A stretch of DNA of 64,000 nt from contig JAGYXB010000051.1 of the NCBI GenBank assembly GCA_022495005.1, forward strand, positions 1,736,001 through 1,800,000, read 5' to 3'. How positions within the stretch are numbered: position 1 is the stretch's first letter; every line of letters begins with the position of its first letter. The position numbers and the translations under genes are program-made. This DNA comes from Rhyacophila brunnea. Its lineage: Eukaryota; Arthropoda; Insecta; Trichoptera; Rhyacophilidae. Below the pieces are notes generated by a model. It did not search any database. It was not told where the DNA came from and was given only the letters and a program-made list of their open reading frames with translations. Below are positions 34,011 through 45,883 of this stretch, in pieces.

Positions 34011-34794
34011 TAGTGATTCCCAACCTTTTATGTTGCGGAACCCTTGGCACATTTTTTAAAAACTGGAGGAACCCCTACCTGGACGACATATATTAAAATC
34101 CAAATAGGTCAATAATTATAAAATATACCTGTAAAGCTGTCGATAATAAGGACATCTACAGCTGTTTCTTACACTTTACAAGATTTTTAGTCCCAAATTA
34201 CACAGCATATTAGCACTGATGATTAAATTTGATGGGACAATTATTATTTTAACACACCTTTGTCCGAAACTATTGGGCAAGCCAATTTACTCTCATTTAA
34301 CAATAAGTAGTTTAGTAATAAACCATTTCTGTGTTGTAACGAGTGTTGCCAACCGTACTATAATTATAGTACAATACTATAATTTTGTTTCTGCAAAAAA
34401 TGTAAAATACTATAATTTTACGACGAATATGCCAAAATACTATAATTTTAAAGGATTCGAGCCGAAAAATGTTCCTATACTATATTTTTTACAGAAATAC
34501 TATATTTCAGCATAGAAAAATATGGCAACACTGGTTATTGTATACATGTAAATGGTTCGGTATAAATAAGATGAACAGTGCATAGTAGGCGATGACATTC
34601 ACTACTGATAACAGGATTGCTTGATTTTGACATAACATTTAAAAATACTTAATTGTTTAAAATTAGGTCACGTTAAACATTTTTTCTCTAATACCGAATT
34701 TGTTTCAAATTGTAGCTTTTGAAAATTCTCACGGAACCCCTAACATGCCTCGCGGCGATCAAGAATTCCGCGAAACCCCGGTTGGGAATAAATG
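34011..34794. mobile_element. hAT-like element E, host of a nested element
   Basis: The left end TAGTGATTCCCAACC and the right end, reverse-complemented CATTTATTCCCAACC, bound about 784 bases. Inside both ends is a repeated CGGAACCC or AACCCC motif (TTGCGGAACCCTTGG on the left; CACGGAACCCCTAAC and CGCGAAACCCCGG on the right). CAGTGATTCCCAACC is a hAT-type terminus. Target duplications are too decayed to call. Element D (34341-34533) lies inside, so E is older than D. Confidence 0.7.
34341..34533. mobile_element. hAT-like element D, family 4, nested in E
   Basis: The ends are GAGTGTTGCCAACCGTACTA and, reverse-complemented, CAGTGTTGCCATATTTTTCT, as in element C at 18570-19052. TACTATAATTTT recurs three times at a spacing of about 35-40 bases, plus related copies. 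At 193 bases it is an internally deleted derivative. The flanks GTTGTAAC and GTTATTGT are only partly alike, so the duplication has decayed. Confidence 0.8.
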
Positions 34795-37189
34795 GGGACA
34801 ACTTGAATTTGCGATATGCATAATTGTAGCAATATGTACAAAATTAATTTTTCAACCAAATATAACTAATAATAATGTACTAGTGGAGCCCCGAGGCCGC
34901 TTTCAGTCCTCCATCCCGAGCCGCGCTAATGCTATACTTACCTAAGTTTTTTTTCCCTAAAAGTAGATGGACGACACCGATTTTTTTAAAGTTCTATCTT
35001 GAAACCGCAAAATATATTAGTGTAGGTTTCAGATCGATAGAATCATTAACAAAAAAGTTTTTTTTATGAAAACGGTGTAATAAGACCCCTTGTTCGTAGT
35101 ACCGAACTACCCCATTTTAATATAATGTATGTAACTAATTGTGTGACAGAATGAGCTAAGTAAGTAGTGGAAAAGCAGAAAAACTTTGCCAACTTTCTAT
35201 ACCAGAGAGTAAATTTGTATGTAGTTATAAAAATAAACACATACATATTATGGACACGTCAGTAGAAAACAATAAAAATACTGTAAAGATAATATAAATG
35301 CGAATTCACAATAAGCACCCCACCCTTATTGCAATGTAGTCTTAACATTTCAACCACATTCGCCTGTATTAATATAAACTAGTTACCTAACTCATTATGT
35401 TTAAGAAAAGATGAAATTTGTATAAGTAGTCCCAAATGTATTTGATTATGGTCGTCCGCGAAACCTTTTATTTTTCGTATGCAATATCATGCATTAGTAA
35501 GTCGATGACATGGAAAATACATAGAAGATATTGAAGAATCATTCTAAGGACGTGGTTTTATTTTTATTTTCACCGTCTCGTTATTTCGGTCAGCAGTTTC
35601 AAAGGTGGATTGTTTTTATGAATTCCAAAATTCGAAGAGGAAACGACACATAAAGAAATAGTACATGATATATGATTATGTATAACCATGGATGCATTAA
35701 TATAAGGTTATTACTTCATATTATTTCTCAGCTGAGTATTATGTACCTACCTGTAGTTGTTTATTCATTAGGGGTTTACTATTTATGTAGTTGTTCAACC
35801 ACTAAATTTAATTTTTGATATGTGGATACGTAATTGACTGATCGACAGAACTACTGTTCATAAAGGTTATTTATTGTGTGTTTTATTGTACACTGTATAA
35901 CATGTTAAGGATGTATATATTTTTGAGATTATATCAATTTGATTATATATGTTAATTTCGTATTTAATAATTTTATGTCATATTAGGACAAACACAATAT
36001 GCGTGAAACGACTATTTAATTGAGAGGTTAGTTTTGAACTGCTTGATTTAAAGGTTTGATATCGACTGAATAATCTATTAATAAAATATTATGATAAATT
36101 CGAGTGACGAGTAATTAATTATCGTCTTGAGATCGTTAGTTATAATGTGGGTATGTTGATTGATGTTACTATAATAGATTACAAATCATTTTTTTTTAAC
36201 AATTCAAACTCCATCGAATCTACTGTACTAAGTTTATATATTAAAACTCAACGAATTTATGTATATTGTCAACCCAAACAAAAAATCCCTTCCAACCCCT
36301 GAAGTGCGAATGTATAATGCGTTATATTATTTTTATACACGTGAACATTTATACTCTTTTTTATATGTCGCTAGCCATATGTCGCTGCGCGGATATAAAG
36401 TGTTTTATGTCAAGCCCGCTGTCTCTCGTAGGGTTAAGATGTGTCGTAAAGTTTTTGTTAGGAATTATTCCGAATATATGTAAACATTTTGCTGCCAGCC
36501 GTAAAGCGTAGAAGCTTCACTTTATCCATATATTTTTTGGTTACACTATACCGCGATATTAAAATTTTACATATATTTTTAATCTCCTGTTCAAAACGAC
36601 TTTATTATCTTATTCTGTATTGAAATATTCTACGCGACATACATGTTGAATATTTTAAAGTTCTGCTTTATACCAAATAACGTAAGTAGTACTTAAGTAC
36701 CTACGTCATGTATAATTAACGTTGAAAGAAAAATTCTGAGAATTCCATTTTAAGTAATAAATAAAAAACAGTATTCATGAAAATATCATGCTTAGAATAC
36801 ATATTTAGCAAAATGTAATAATAAAATAGGTAGCTAAGTCATTATTACAAATATTTGGGTTTGCGTTTTTCAAGGTAGGACTTGCCAATGAAGGTATTCT
36901 ACGTAAATCAAGAGGTAATTTAATTGACATAGTCAGATGGCCAGTATTTACTTTAATTTTAATTCAGCGACTTTTCAGTCACGAAGTCACAATAACGAAG
37001 AAGAGCTAATTATAGGTACTTCAATGCCTACGTATCGATCAGAATTTTGAGTAATAAATAAAAAAATCTGCAAATGACCTGCTGATAATTTTTTTGAAAG
37101 CGATATTTAGAGTATTAAATGTACATTAATTCATTCGATAATTTGTTTATGAGAAATTTGGTGAACCCAAAATGATCGAAACATCACAA
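34795..37189. other. AT-rich stretch, no gene seen
   Basis: Two overlapping plus frames at 36259-36511 have fairly balanced residues, but I recognise no domain. No repeat ends were identified. Confidence 0.38.
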
Positions 37190-37345
37190 TTTATTAACGA
37201 GATTTCCCGGCCATGTCCAAGGAATAGACTTGGATCCACCAGACTGAAAAGTTGGTGCTGCGAAATCTTCTATTCAGAAAAGTGTTGGAAGGCTCAAATA
37301 CTTACTCTCGATGCAAAAGCAATAGCCATATCGGATTAGAGAAGG
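37190..37345 (+). pseudogene. possible LINE C-terminal remnant
   Basis: Fragments TRFPGHVQGI and, in another frame, SWCCEIFYSEKCWKAQILTL and DAKAIAISD-stop-RRLAINK loosely follow the GH...R, W.....CW...LDR..WRRL order of LINE C-termini. Several stops and shifts are needed, so this is only suggestive. Confidence 0.25.
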
Positions 37346-37493
37346 CTAGCGATAAATAAATATGAAGAGGGCGACAATAATTGGAGTACTGAGTAGACCA
37401 TAGTCCAAAGTATAAACATATTACGCGGAATCTTCTTCGCGAATTCTTTCCATGTAAAGGAGGGCGTGGGATATCCTACCATAAAACAATATA

Positions 37494-37975
37494 AAAATTA
37501 TTACAAGATAAAAAGAAATTTTTATATACGTACAACGTTTTTAAATTTTCTGTTGAATCATGTAAACTTGACTTGACTAGCTTAAACGATCAAAAAAATT
37601 TGTACTTGATAGAAATAATACTGAAATGTTATTTTGACATTTCATATTGATTTCCATAGTAACGCACGTATATATTAATAATTTAGTTGCTAGTACTCCA
37701 GACCCCTCTAGCAACCAATAATAGTGGATTGGATTACGGATTTCTTCCGAAATAATTTTTCATACAAAACAAGAAGTTAACTGGAAATGAATTCAATTCT
37801 ACTTAAAGATGGCTAAAAGTATTAAAAGAATGCATTGACATCGTGTTCTGATATATTCTAAAAGTTTCAAATGTCTAGCTAGTTGGGAAGTTAGTTAAAA
37901 ATCGATTGCAAGATTTGTACCGGATAAATAACCACCGGACAAATAAGAATACGAACTAATAAAAACGATGTAATT
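37494..37975 (+). repeat. dispersed repeat family R, copy 3 (full length)
   Basis: It runs from TTATTACAAGATAAAAAGAA through TTTTCTGTTGAATCATGTAA, TTTCCATAGTAACGCACGTA, AATTCTACTTAAAGATGGCT and TCTAGCTAGTTGGGAAGTTA to AACGATGTAATTA. The outermost bases, TAATTACA at both ends, may be a short terminal inverted repeat. The copy at 53702-54168 is closely similar. No coding frame. Confidence 0.8.
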
Positions 37976-38987
37976 AGCATTAATACGTCATATATTTAAA
38001 CATTTTTTTAAATCTATGGTTTAGCACTTACGCCTCTCTTCTACATATCACCCTAAATATTATGTTAAACAATAATATCTCTCAATTCTACTACATTATA
38101 GTAATATTATAAAAGTTTTATGTGCATGTTTTGGTACAATAAATAACATGCATATAAATAAAACAGAGCTCTTTGGAATCATCTTGATAGTAAAAAAAAT
38201 CATGTAAAAGGCGAGCAATGAAACCTCTATAAAAAAAACTGCCACGGTTACATGACGTACGGCAAGCCTCGGTTGTGAAAAAGAAAATGCTTGCATATGT
38301 AATGAGGAAGAAAATTTCACATCTTGAATCGTTTTTTTGTTGCGAGAATTTAATGTTGGTAGATAATTTATATATTTTAAATGTTATGCAACAGAACCTT
38401 CATATTATAATTGTCTACAATGAAAATTCGGCAGTATATATATTTGAGAAAGAATACAAAAATAAGTCTTAATTTTTGTTTTAAATAATGTGTTGAATAT
38501 GCACACGTCATGAACTGAATATATTATACGTAAATGAGCAAAAGGAAGAATCGAATCAACGTTTCTGAATTACCTACTGAATTCCACATGGGAGTTCAAT
38601 CTTCCTTTGGCCCTCCTGAAAATTGGTGATTTTAGAATTATCCCATTTTACTTTTCGCACACTTTAAGATTAATGAGATAATATGCCACCTTCCGTAGGT
38701 GTTCCTAAAGAATAAACGGTTAAGCATGAATAATTATTGCATTCTGAAATACAACTATTAACATTTAATAAGACTTTTTTGTATTCAAGACAAAAAACAC
38801 AAGGTTTAAGAATCTTTCATTAACTATTCAAAGAATAATTCATAAGATTTAAGAATGTAATATTCTAATTATTGAACATACATAATTTTGAAAACACTTC
38901 TGAGAAAATATATTCTAAACCAATATAAAAAAATTGGAAAGCGCTTCAGAGTCGTTAAAGAGTTAAAATTTGTCGCAATTAAGTATG
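37976..38987. other. AT-rich stretch, no gene seen
   Basis: Only short chance frames on both strands. Nothing recognised. Confidence 0.4.
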
Positions 38988-39048
38988 GCGCCTTTAGCAT
39001 AATGGGCGAGAAACCCGAGAGATGCAGGTTCAATTCCTGCGGGGTGTC
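38988..39048 (+). pseudogene. truncated tRNA-like sequence
   Basis: GCGCCTT at the start pairs throughout, allowing G-U, with GGGGTGT at 39041-39047. GCAGG-TTCAATT-CCTGC is a perfect T arm with a consensus box B, and TTTAGCATAATGG resembles box A. Only 29 bases lie between acceptor and T arm, about 12 too few for a full D arm plus anticodon arm. GGG-CGAGAAA-CCC may be a shortened anticodon arm, but the loop lacks U33. A T6 run follows at about 39053. It is a tRNA pseudogene or a SINE head, not a functional tRNA. Confidence 0.6.
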
Positions 39049-39377
39049 TTACTTTTTTCAAAAAAGATTTTTTCTATTGATTATAATATATATTCTCGGA
39101 AGTGATTTCAAAATTGTATATGCATAATAATCTGATTATCTTCATTGAATATATACAATTTCTAAATTCTGTTTACTCCCGTTTTCAATAAAAAAAGCTA
39201 TAAGTATAAGTACAAATTATTAACAATTAAATCAAACATATTTTTAGAGATCCTGATTACCTATATATTAAAAATAACATCGTTCATAATGCCTTTTATT
39301 TAAAGGTTAGACAAATGTTAGCTAATATTTAGACTCAAGCTCAAAGGTAGACGTTGGTATAAGTTTATGTATGGATA

Positions 39378-39455
39378 GTGAGCCGGTAGTGCAGTCGGTA
39401 ACGCGTATCGCCCAGATTGTAATGGATGTGACTTTAAGTCTCATTTGGTCCATTT
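39378..39455 (+). repeat. tRNA-like SINE head
   Basis: GTGAGCCGGTAGTGCAGTCG then GTAACGCG resembles a box A region (GGTAGTGCAGTCGGTAACGCG). GTGACTTTAAGTCTCAT at the expected distance is a decayed box B. It is followed by T6. It lies 330 bases from another tRNA-like unit. Confidence 0.5.
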
Positions 39456-40826
39456 TTTCAAACAGGTACATAATATTATATTTCGAAGGTTATTCTAAAT
39501 TATGCACCAAAATGTCCTTTGACTACTCGTAACAGGGTATTTATAAAAAAAACATAGAATCAAAGGAGTTATAGATATACATTATCGGTTATTGAAAATA
39601 TTTTTCTTTATTATCTGATCTTTGAGAATAAGCGTACTTGGATTTGAGTTTCCACATTTTTTTTTCAACAGATGTTACAAAGGTATAAAATAATACATTT
39701 CCTTAAGTGGAAACGTTTTTATCGGTCCTAAAAATATCAAGGACATTACGTATAGAAAAGGTCGTTTTATTTATATTTTACACACTAAAAAATAAAATTT
39801 CAAGGGATTTTACGGTGTATATAAAAATCTCCGCAGAAATATAAATAATTTTATTGTTATATCGCATGTATTTAAAACCAGACGATGAGTAAATTATTGC
39901 AATGTCTTCTGAATAGCAATCAACACAACACTCATTATTTTGTGATCACACTGGTCATTAATATCGATTCAAAAACTATTTTTCTCTATAGCAAGATAGA
40001 GTCGGGGTGACGTTTTATTGTATTAGACTTTGATAGTAATAAATTTGAGATCTTGTTATTGAGGAGACCATTAAGTTAATTGGGACAAATAAAACACAAC
40101 ATTCCTTAGAAAATAACGCGTCGCGAATAAATGTCACCCCTAACAGGGATGCTTTCAATTCATTTGGAGTAAGTATCTTTTCTGTAAAACATTTCTACCC
40201 TTTTTGGACGGCAAAAACACCCCTGCCAGGTCATGAATTAGCGTCACCGTTAATATTTACGTCTAATTTAACACGCGGAGTGAGTGGGGTAGAAGATTTC
40301 GAAAGGTCCACCCCTACCCCATTGCCCCCCGTTTCCAATTTCTGTAAAATTAATTTGCTTTGACCTTTTTTAAGGCACCCGTAACAGCCCGTTGGACTCC
40401 AGTTATTCTAATTGATTTTTAAACGGTTTAGTACAGCGAACCAATAGATAATGTTTTCATTTTACACCTTTTCTGCAATTAAAATTACAATGCTAGACAT
40501 TATTACTAAAATAAAGCAGTTACAAAATAGAATATTTTCTTTCTTCTTCCAATTGTTCGAGTCTTGGCTTCCCCAATTCCTCTCTTTTATTTCCCTATAT
40601 CTGAAGTCCGACCAATTAAACCAAAGTTATAAGGCCGGTATTAAATTATCAAATCTTTGACAAATTTATATAAGTATTTATGAAGAATATCTAATAAAAT
40701 CTTTTATATACTATCTATATATTTATCAAATATTAGTGAAGAGTATTTTCAGGCGGCCACTATTGAGATAGGTGCCTAGTTCATTTCAAAATTAAACACG
40801 AAAAATATCAAATGCTATATTATATA
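39456..40826. other. no gene seen; GC-balanced patch at 40250-40400
   Basis: The patch around 40300-40330 is C-rich (ACCCCTACCCCATTGCCCCCC). No coding motif or repeat partner was found. The remainder is AT-rich. Confidence 0.38.
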
Positions 40827-41472
40827 TAGGGATTGCAATACCGAATGAAATTGTCAATATTGGTTTTTCGGTATTTCTTATTGAATACCGGTATTTCTTA
40901 AACAGTAAAAAAACAGAAGTAGGTGCTTATCAATAAATATAGCTATTGAAATCTTTTTAAAATATTATTTTATAGCAAAAACCTACATAAGTACCTATAT
41001 TTATTATGTTGACATTTAAAAATATGAATTGATCATAATTGTAGAACTAGTGATTTTTTACGAATAATTTGAAAATATTGATAATTTTAACTAAAGCCCT
41101 AAAAAATTCACCAAGTGCAAATAAGTCCCGGCTGCAGGAAAAGCTTCTTAAATTCAACGCTTGTACCGTCATCAATAATTATAGAATAATTGAACATTTT
41201 TGTCACGGATGTTTTCTATTTCGAAATAATATTATGATAATTCATCGCGACAATTATTTATATAAATATATTTGATGAAATTTGTTTTATTATTTTTTTA
41301 CCTCTGTTAATTCACTCAATATATTTGCATTTTAGCAGCACATGACTTATAATTCATTTTCAAAAACGTAAACGAGTGCGCTTTCTGAATTCCAAAAAGT
41401 CCGGTATTTTGGGTTTTCAAAACCGGTATTTTGGTATTGAGAAATACTGGAATACCGTTATTGCAATCCCTA
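40827..41472. mobile_element. hAT-like non-autonomous element F
   Basis: This 646-bp element has ends TAGGGATTGCAATACCG and, reverse-complemented, TAGGGATTGCAATAACG. The flanks ATTATATA (40819-40826) and AATATATA (41473-41480) match at 7 of 8 bases. CGGTATTT or its complement AAATACCG recurs at least five times in the two subterminal regions, probable transposase-binding repeats. An open frame at 41069-41275 has no transposase motif. Confidence 0.87.
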
Positions 41473-42769
41473 AATATATATAATGATCGCCACTCTTTCA
41501 TAAAATACTTTCCGCATTGTAATATATGTTTTATAAAAAAATGTCATTAAAGAAATGGTAGGTATAACACATCTATGATAGTCAAATACCGGCCTAATAT
41601 GAATAGTGGTTGCAAATTATTAATATGAGATTGGTTGAAAAGACAGATGATGAATTATTTCGGAAATCCACAAAAAAGCTTCGTTTATTTTTATTATCCA
41701 TTGCGATATTACTTTTGTTTAAATTTAGGTACTTCTTATAGTGCAATTCATGGTTTGTATATAATTAAATACAAACAAAGCTGGTAATTTGCACATTTTT
41801 GTATTGTATCGAGATGTAGACCCTGATGACAAAAGCGTACTGGACCTTTGAAAAGCAGAGTCGGCACGAAGAAATGAACTAATCAGTCAAAATAAATAAA
41901 TAAAATACAACATGTCCAAGGCGCATTCTATATTTTATTTTTTTGATAGACCAAACATTCTGAGAAGTTGGTGATTTTGGGTAGCCTTCAAGTATTAGAC
42001 AATAGAGAAAATATCGTATATTGTGATAGTTGCCGATCTCTGATATTGGATGTCTCAATAAGAAGAAGATTATTTTAGATTATGATCTAATCAAATAATA
42101 CGTTAGAAAATAACTGAGTACATAGTTATAGTTTTTAATGATACTGATAAAATAAACAACTTTGCAAAGTGGCAATTCGATAGAAAAGAAGGAATTTCTT
42201 AAATAACTAAAACTTCTTCTCTTAAGTGCGTACTAAAAGCGAGTATTAAGCCAATTTGTATTAAGAGCACATACATATTCTCATCCTGTGCCTATACAAA
42301 TGTAACAAAATAATCCCTCGGTATTAAAAAAAAGTGTGCGCAGTACGCCGACGCGTTGCCAATATAAGAGGTAGAATCATCCCTCTCACGGAGTGATAAA
42401 TTGCAACCCTTCACAAAGCCAGAGGGCCACCCCCTGAAATTCTGGGCAAAATTTACCTTAGCACTAGGTAAACCATTTTTTACTGACAATATACCATAGG
42501 TTAAGGTACTGAGCCCAGATGTAAAGTGTCCAAAAATAACGAATTACATAATATATCTAAATTATTAAAATATACGGTAATATTGTTTTATATTCACCCA
42601 CAGATAATAATTTATATTAAAATACGACGAATGAAAATCGTATGCTATAGAGTCGAATATAATATGAAAAAGAAAACAAGAAAAAAGTCGTCAACAATCA
42701 ATTTGTATTAACGATCATCTCTAGTAAAATTCACATTTTTTTTCTCTGACATTTATTTTCCAAAAGTTT
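41473..42769. other. no gene recognised
   Basis: A GC-balanced patch at 42330-42460 (minus frame with SLRERDDSTSYIGNASAYC) looks coding-like but is unidentified and has no repeat partner. The rest is AT-rich. Confidence 0.35.
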
Positions 42770-43009
42770 TTTTTCGACCATGTCCGATCCTAATAGGATC
42801 ATATGGGCCTCCACAGAGTAGAGGTTTGTATTAACAGATTTTGTTTTTTACGAGAGATGGATGTCGGCCACTTGCTCAACCTATTAGGTCCATACCCTGA
42901 CTCACACACAAATTTAAAAACAATATGTGTACTTACCAGACCCAAGATTCGAACCTGAAACCCACGGCGTGATAGTCCAACGCTTAAGCCGCGCGGCCAC
43001 CGTGGGTGT
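42770..43009 (-). repeat. tRNA-derived SINE, copy 2
   Basis: It has the same architecture as copy 1. The minus strand starts CACGGTGGCCGCGCGGCTTA, with box B GGTTCGAATCTTGGG. The body contains GACCTAATAGGTTGAGCAAG and the tail ATCCTATTAGGATCGGACAT. It is about 240 bases and complete at both ends, with clear Pol III boxes. A poly-T stretch on the plus strand abuts the tail. Target duplications are not clear. Confidence 0.88.
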
Positions 43010-43232
43010 CATTATTACCGCATTATTATTACCAAAATAAAACAAGCTCTTTTCTACAATGTCATGATTCTACAGTCACACACTGAATCGCTTTAGTAAT
43101 AATTCAAACTACATAGTTTTCATCAAATTTTCTATGCAAGTAAACCGTAAAACTACCGTATCTAGCCAAGAATTGAGAAATTCAATGATCCTAAAATCGG
43201 AATATCCCCATTTTCCAATTATACTCTTTGAA

Positions 43233-43375
43233 ACCATAATTGGCAGAGCAACTGACTCCAAAGGCGTGTGATGCTAGTTCGATCCCTCGTCAGTCAAAAG
43301 ATTCATGCTGGTTTGACCCTAACTAACTTAACTCCTAACAATCCCAGTGTAAAAGACCCCCCAGAATATTAACTA
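43233..43375 (+). repeat. tRNA-like SINE of a second family
   Basis: CCATAATTGGCAGAGCAACT is a box A-like region, ACTCCAA resembles an anticodon loop with CCA, and AGTTCGATCCC at 43276-43286 is a consensus box B. A body follows, with TGCTGGTTTGACCCTAACTA and GTAAAAGACCCCCC. The head-body arrangement and lack of acceptor pairing indicate a SINE rather than a tRNA gene. It shares no body with the other SINEs. Confidence 0.55.
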
Positions 43376-44079
43376 TATATATATAAATAAAAATACTTTA
43401 ACTAAAATTTCCTTGATACAAAAAATAGTGGATATAAAGAGTATATTTTGTCTAATAAATATTTAATGTATATTTTGTTGTGTCAAGGAAATTTGTATTT
43501 AAAGCATTTTCATTTTTAAATTGGATTTATTTACCCGGTGGTATTTTTTGTCATGTTACACTATTGCTGCATTTTTAAATTTTAAAATAATTATATAAGT
43601 ACTCTATAACTATAAGATTGTTCAAACTGCCGTCATGTAAAATTGTGAAAATGTTACGTAGGATGTTTATCACATTTTAATGGTCAAAAACATAGCTTAT
43701 AATTAGTATCTTTAGAATTATCTTCAAATGTGTTAATCTTGCCCATTTTTTGAATAATAAAATGCCTAATTCTTGTCAAATTTGGGATCAACAGAGATTA
43801 TAAATATAATTTTTTATCGTAAATATTTCACTATGATAATGTCGACATAAATTATACAGATGGTTTTATAAATGCGTTTGAAAATTAATAAATGTAAAAA
43901 ATCTTAGCACCACTGCATATTTATGTACTGAAATATGACTATATTCTAAAACATTAGAGCGAGAGGCTTAAAAGAATACTATTTTATGTAATAAGAATAC
44001 TTTATGCAGTCATCAAATGTTTAAAATAAATATAAAGGATAATAAGGCTTCAAAATTATATAAATAGATTATCTACAAC
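43376..44079. other. AT-rich stretch, no gene seen
   Basis: Part may belong to the TTAA-type element that ends at 44160, whose other end was not found. Confidence 0.35.
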
Positions 44080-44160
44080 GTTTACGGAATGTCCAGGATC
44101 ATGCTTTGAAAATAGAACAAAAGCTCCATTTTGACCTACGCTGAGCATGTACCCCCTTAA
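44080..44160 (-). mobile_element. end of a TTAA-type element, family 2, copy 2
   Basis: Reverse-complemented it begins TTAAGGGGGTACATGCTCAG, then CGTAGGTCAAAATGGAG, and includes GATCCTGGACATTCC, matching 11608-11700. The TTAA is at 44157-44160. Only one end is identifiable in each copy. Confidence 0.6.
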
Positions 44161-44680
44161 GTGTATTAATAAATGGAATATTTTAATACTAAATATTACC
44201 ACTGCCAAATAAGATAGTATGGGCTATGAGATAAACTAGATTAAGTATCTTTCAATACGGTCATCCCGGTTGAAACTCATTCGTGCAAACAAAGCAAGGG
44301 AGATTTTTCACCCCATGTCGGAGCCGTGCACGACTGTCCACCACACTTTCCGCGTTGCAGTCGGCCGTCCTGGTGTCCGACTAATGGCTAATGAATTAAA
44401 ATGACACATTTTCCAGTGGGACAAGCTAATGGCGCAAGTCGTAACGGACATGTCAATGTCCCGGACATTACGAAAAGGGACGAGTCCACCGCAGAAGATC
44501 GCTCTGCTGTGACATTTATTTGTGGCCTGCGGTACAAAGGTCACTATGAAACATTTTAATAATTTTAAGACCCGCCATAATATGTAATGTATTTTTATCT
44601 ACGTAATAAAAACATATGGGACTTCGTCAGGTCAAATTATACCGTTTTATAAATAATAAAAAATATTGAATCAAATTAGT
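44161..44680. other. GC-rich patch at 44290-44545, no gene recognised
   Basis: About 250 bases are GC-balanced and open on the minus strand for 78 codons from an ATG at 44544 (MTFVPQATNKCHSRAIFCGG, ending TATRKVWWTVVHGSDMG). I recognise no family, and no partner copy exists in the window. Confidence 0.3.
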
Positions 44681-44700
44681 ACGTATTCGAACGAATACGT
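44681..44700. repeat. 9-bp inverted repeat
   Basis: ACGTATTCG and CGAATACGT are exact reverse complements separated by AA. Minor, but GC-containing in AT-rich DNA. Confidence 0.6.
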
Positions 44701-45121
44701 TTTAATTGTGTGTGTAAATGTGTTCTTATGATTGTGATTAGGTACCTACATTATTTTAACTCATTTTACGTCATAATTTTTATCAAGAATGTAACAGCCT
44801 AAAGTGGGTTTTGGCTTCCTTCAACAACTCTCTCCACCTGTACACTTTCTTCCAAAAAATTGTTGCTCCGTGTTCGATTTCCAGTGTGGTCAAGTTAAGT
44901 GATTTTCTCAAAACCTAGATGTTAATAATAATATAATTATTGTTTAATTTCTACTACTGTACTTATGTCATTAGGTCTCATTGCATGTTGTAGTAATTAT
45001 ATTTAGTGTACAAAATATGCAGCTAAATACACTGAACAATAACTTTAATTTTAGCCCACAAAAATCGCGGGTTTCAAATATTTTCGTACGTCAATCATAG
45101 ACAAAATTATACATCTGTGAA

Positions 45122-45153
45122 ATTGGATGCCAAATAATATGGTGGCATCCAAT
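45122..45153. repeat. perfect 10-bp hairpin
   Basis: ATTGGATGCC at 45122-45131 is the exact reverse complement of GGCATCCAAT at 45144-45153, with a 12-base loop. It is the first of three perfect inverted repeats within 760 bases. Confidence 0.75.
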
Positions 45154-45242
45154 ACGCCAACGTACAAAATATCAATTATTCTATAGCTATCAATTCAACC
45201 ACTGCAATACAAAATGTCCATACGTTCATTGTATAGCAGAGC

Positions 45243-45261
45243 CAATGAGCAGAGCTCATTG
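45243..45261. repeat. 8-bp inverted repeat
   Basis: CAATGAGC and GCTCATTG are exact reverse complements separated by AGA. Confidence 0.65.
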
Positions 45262-45863
45262 ATAGTCAAAATTGTATGATGGTTTAAAACAAAGTTTTTT
45301 TTACTAATTGTACAAATATTGAGTTATTTATATAAACAGCTGTGTCAAGTTATGAACCCATCTTCAGAATGACACCTGTTTTAAAACTATTATAATGTAA
45401 TTATACCTACCACCTTAACACCAATTCAATGAATTAATCCCTTCGTACATAACTAAAACGCGCATATTAAAGGATTATCTCAGTAATTGAATATATTAGT
45501 ATGTATGAAAGGTGTAGGTAGATTATAATCACAGCAAACAATAATAATAGTTTCATCACAAATGTTCAATAAGTGTTCTATATTGATAAGTTACTTATAA
45601 CCTAGTTTTATTTTATCAAAATCCCTTAATATAGGTATACGATTACAAAGTTACGGGAAGTATAAAATTATATCGCAACCGGAAAATAATAGTGCGACAA
45701 GTCCAAATTTGTCATTTTTGAGTTAAGTATGCAGAAATGTTCCAAGATATCATTTCTATCTGCACAAATAGCGGCATAATTCTTAAAAATATAATGGTGG
45801 CCTTAAAAGCATTTTTGTCATTATCATATTATAACATTTTCCTTGAATTCAAGCAGAAATATT

Positions 45864-45883
45864 GGCACAATGATCATTGTGCC
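45864..45883. repeat. perfect 20-bp palindrome
   Basis: GGCACAATGATCATTGTGCC is its own reverse complement. It lies inside an unsupported plus frame (45737-45952). It could be a symmetric protein-binding site or an insertion footprint. Confidence 0.75.
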
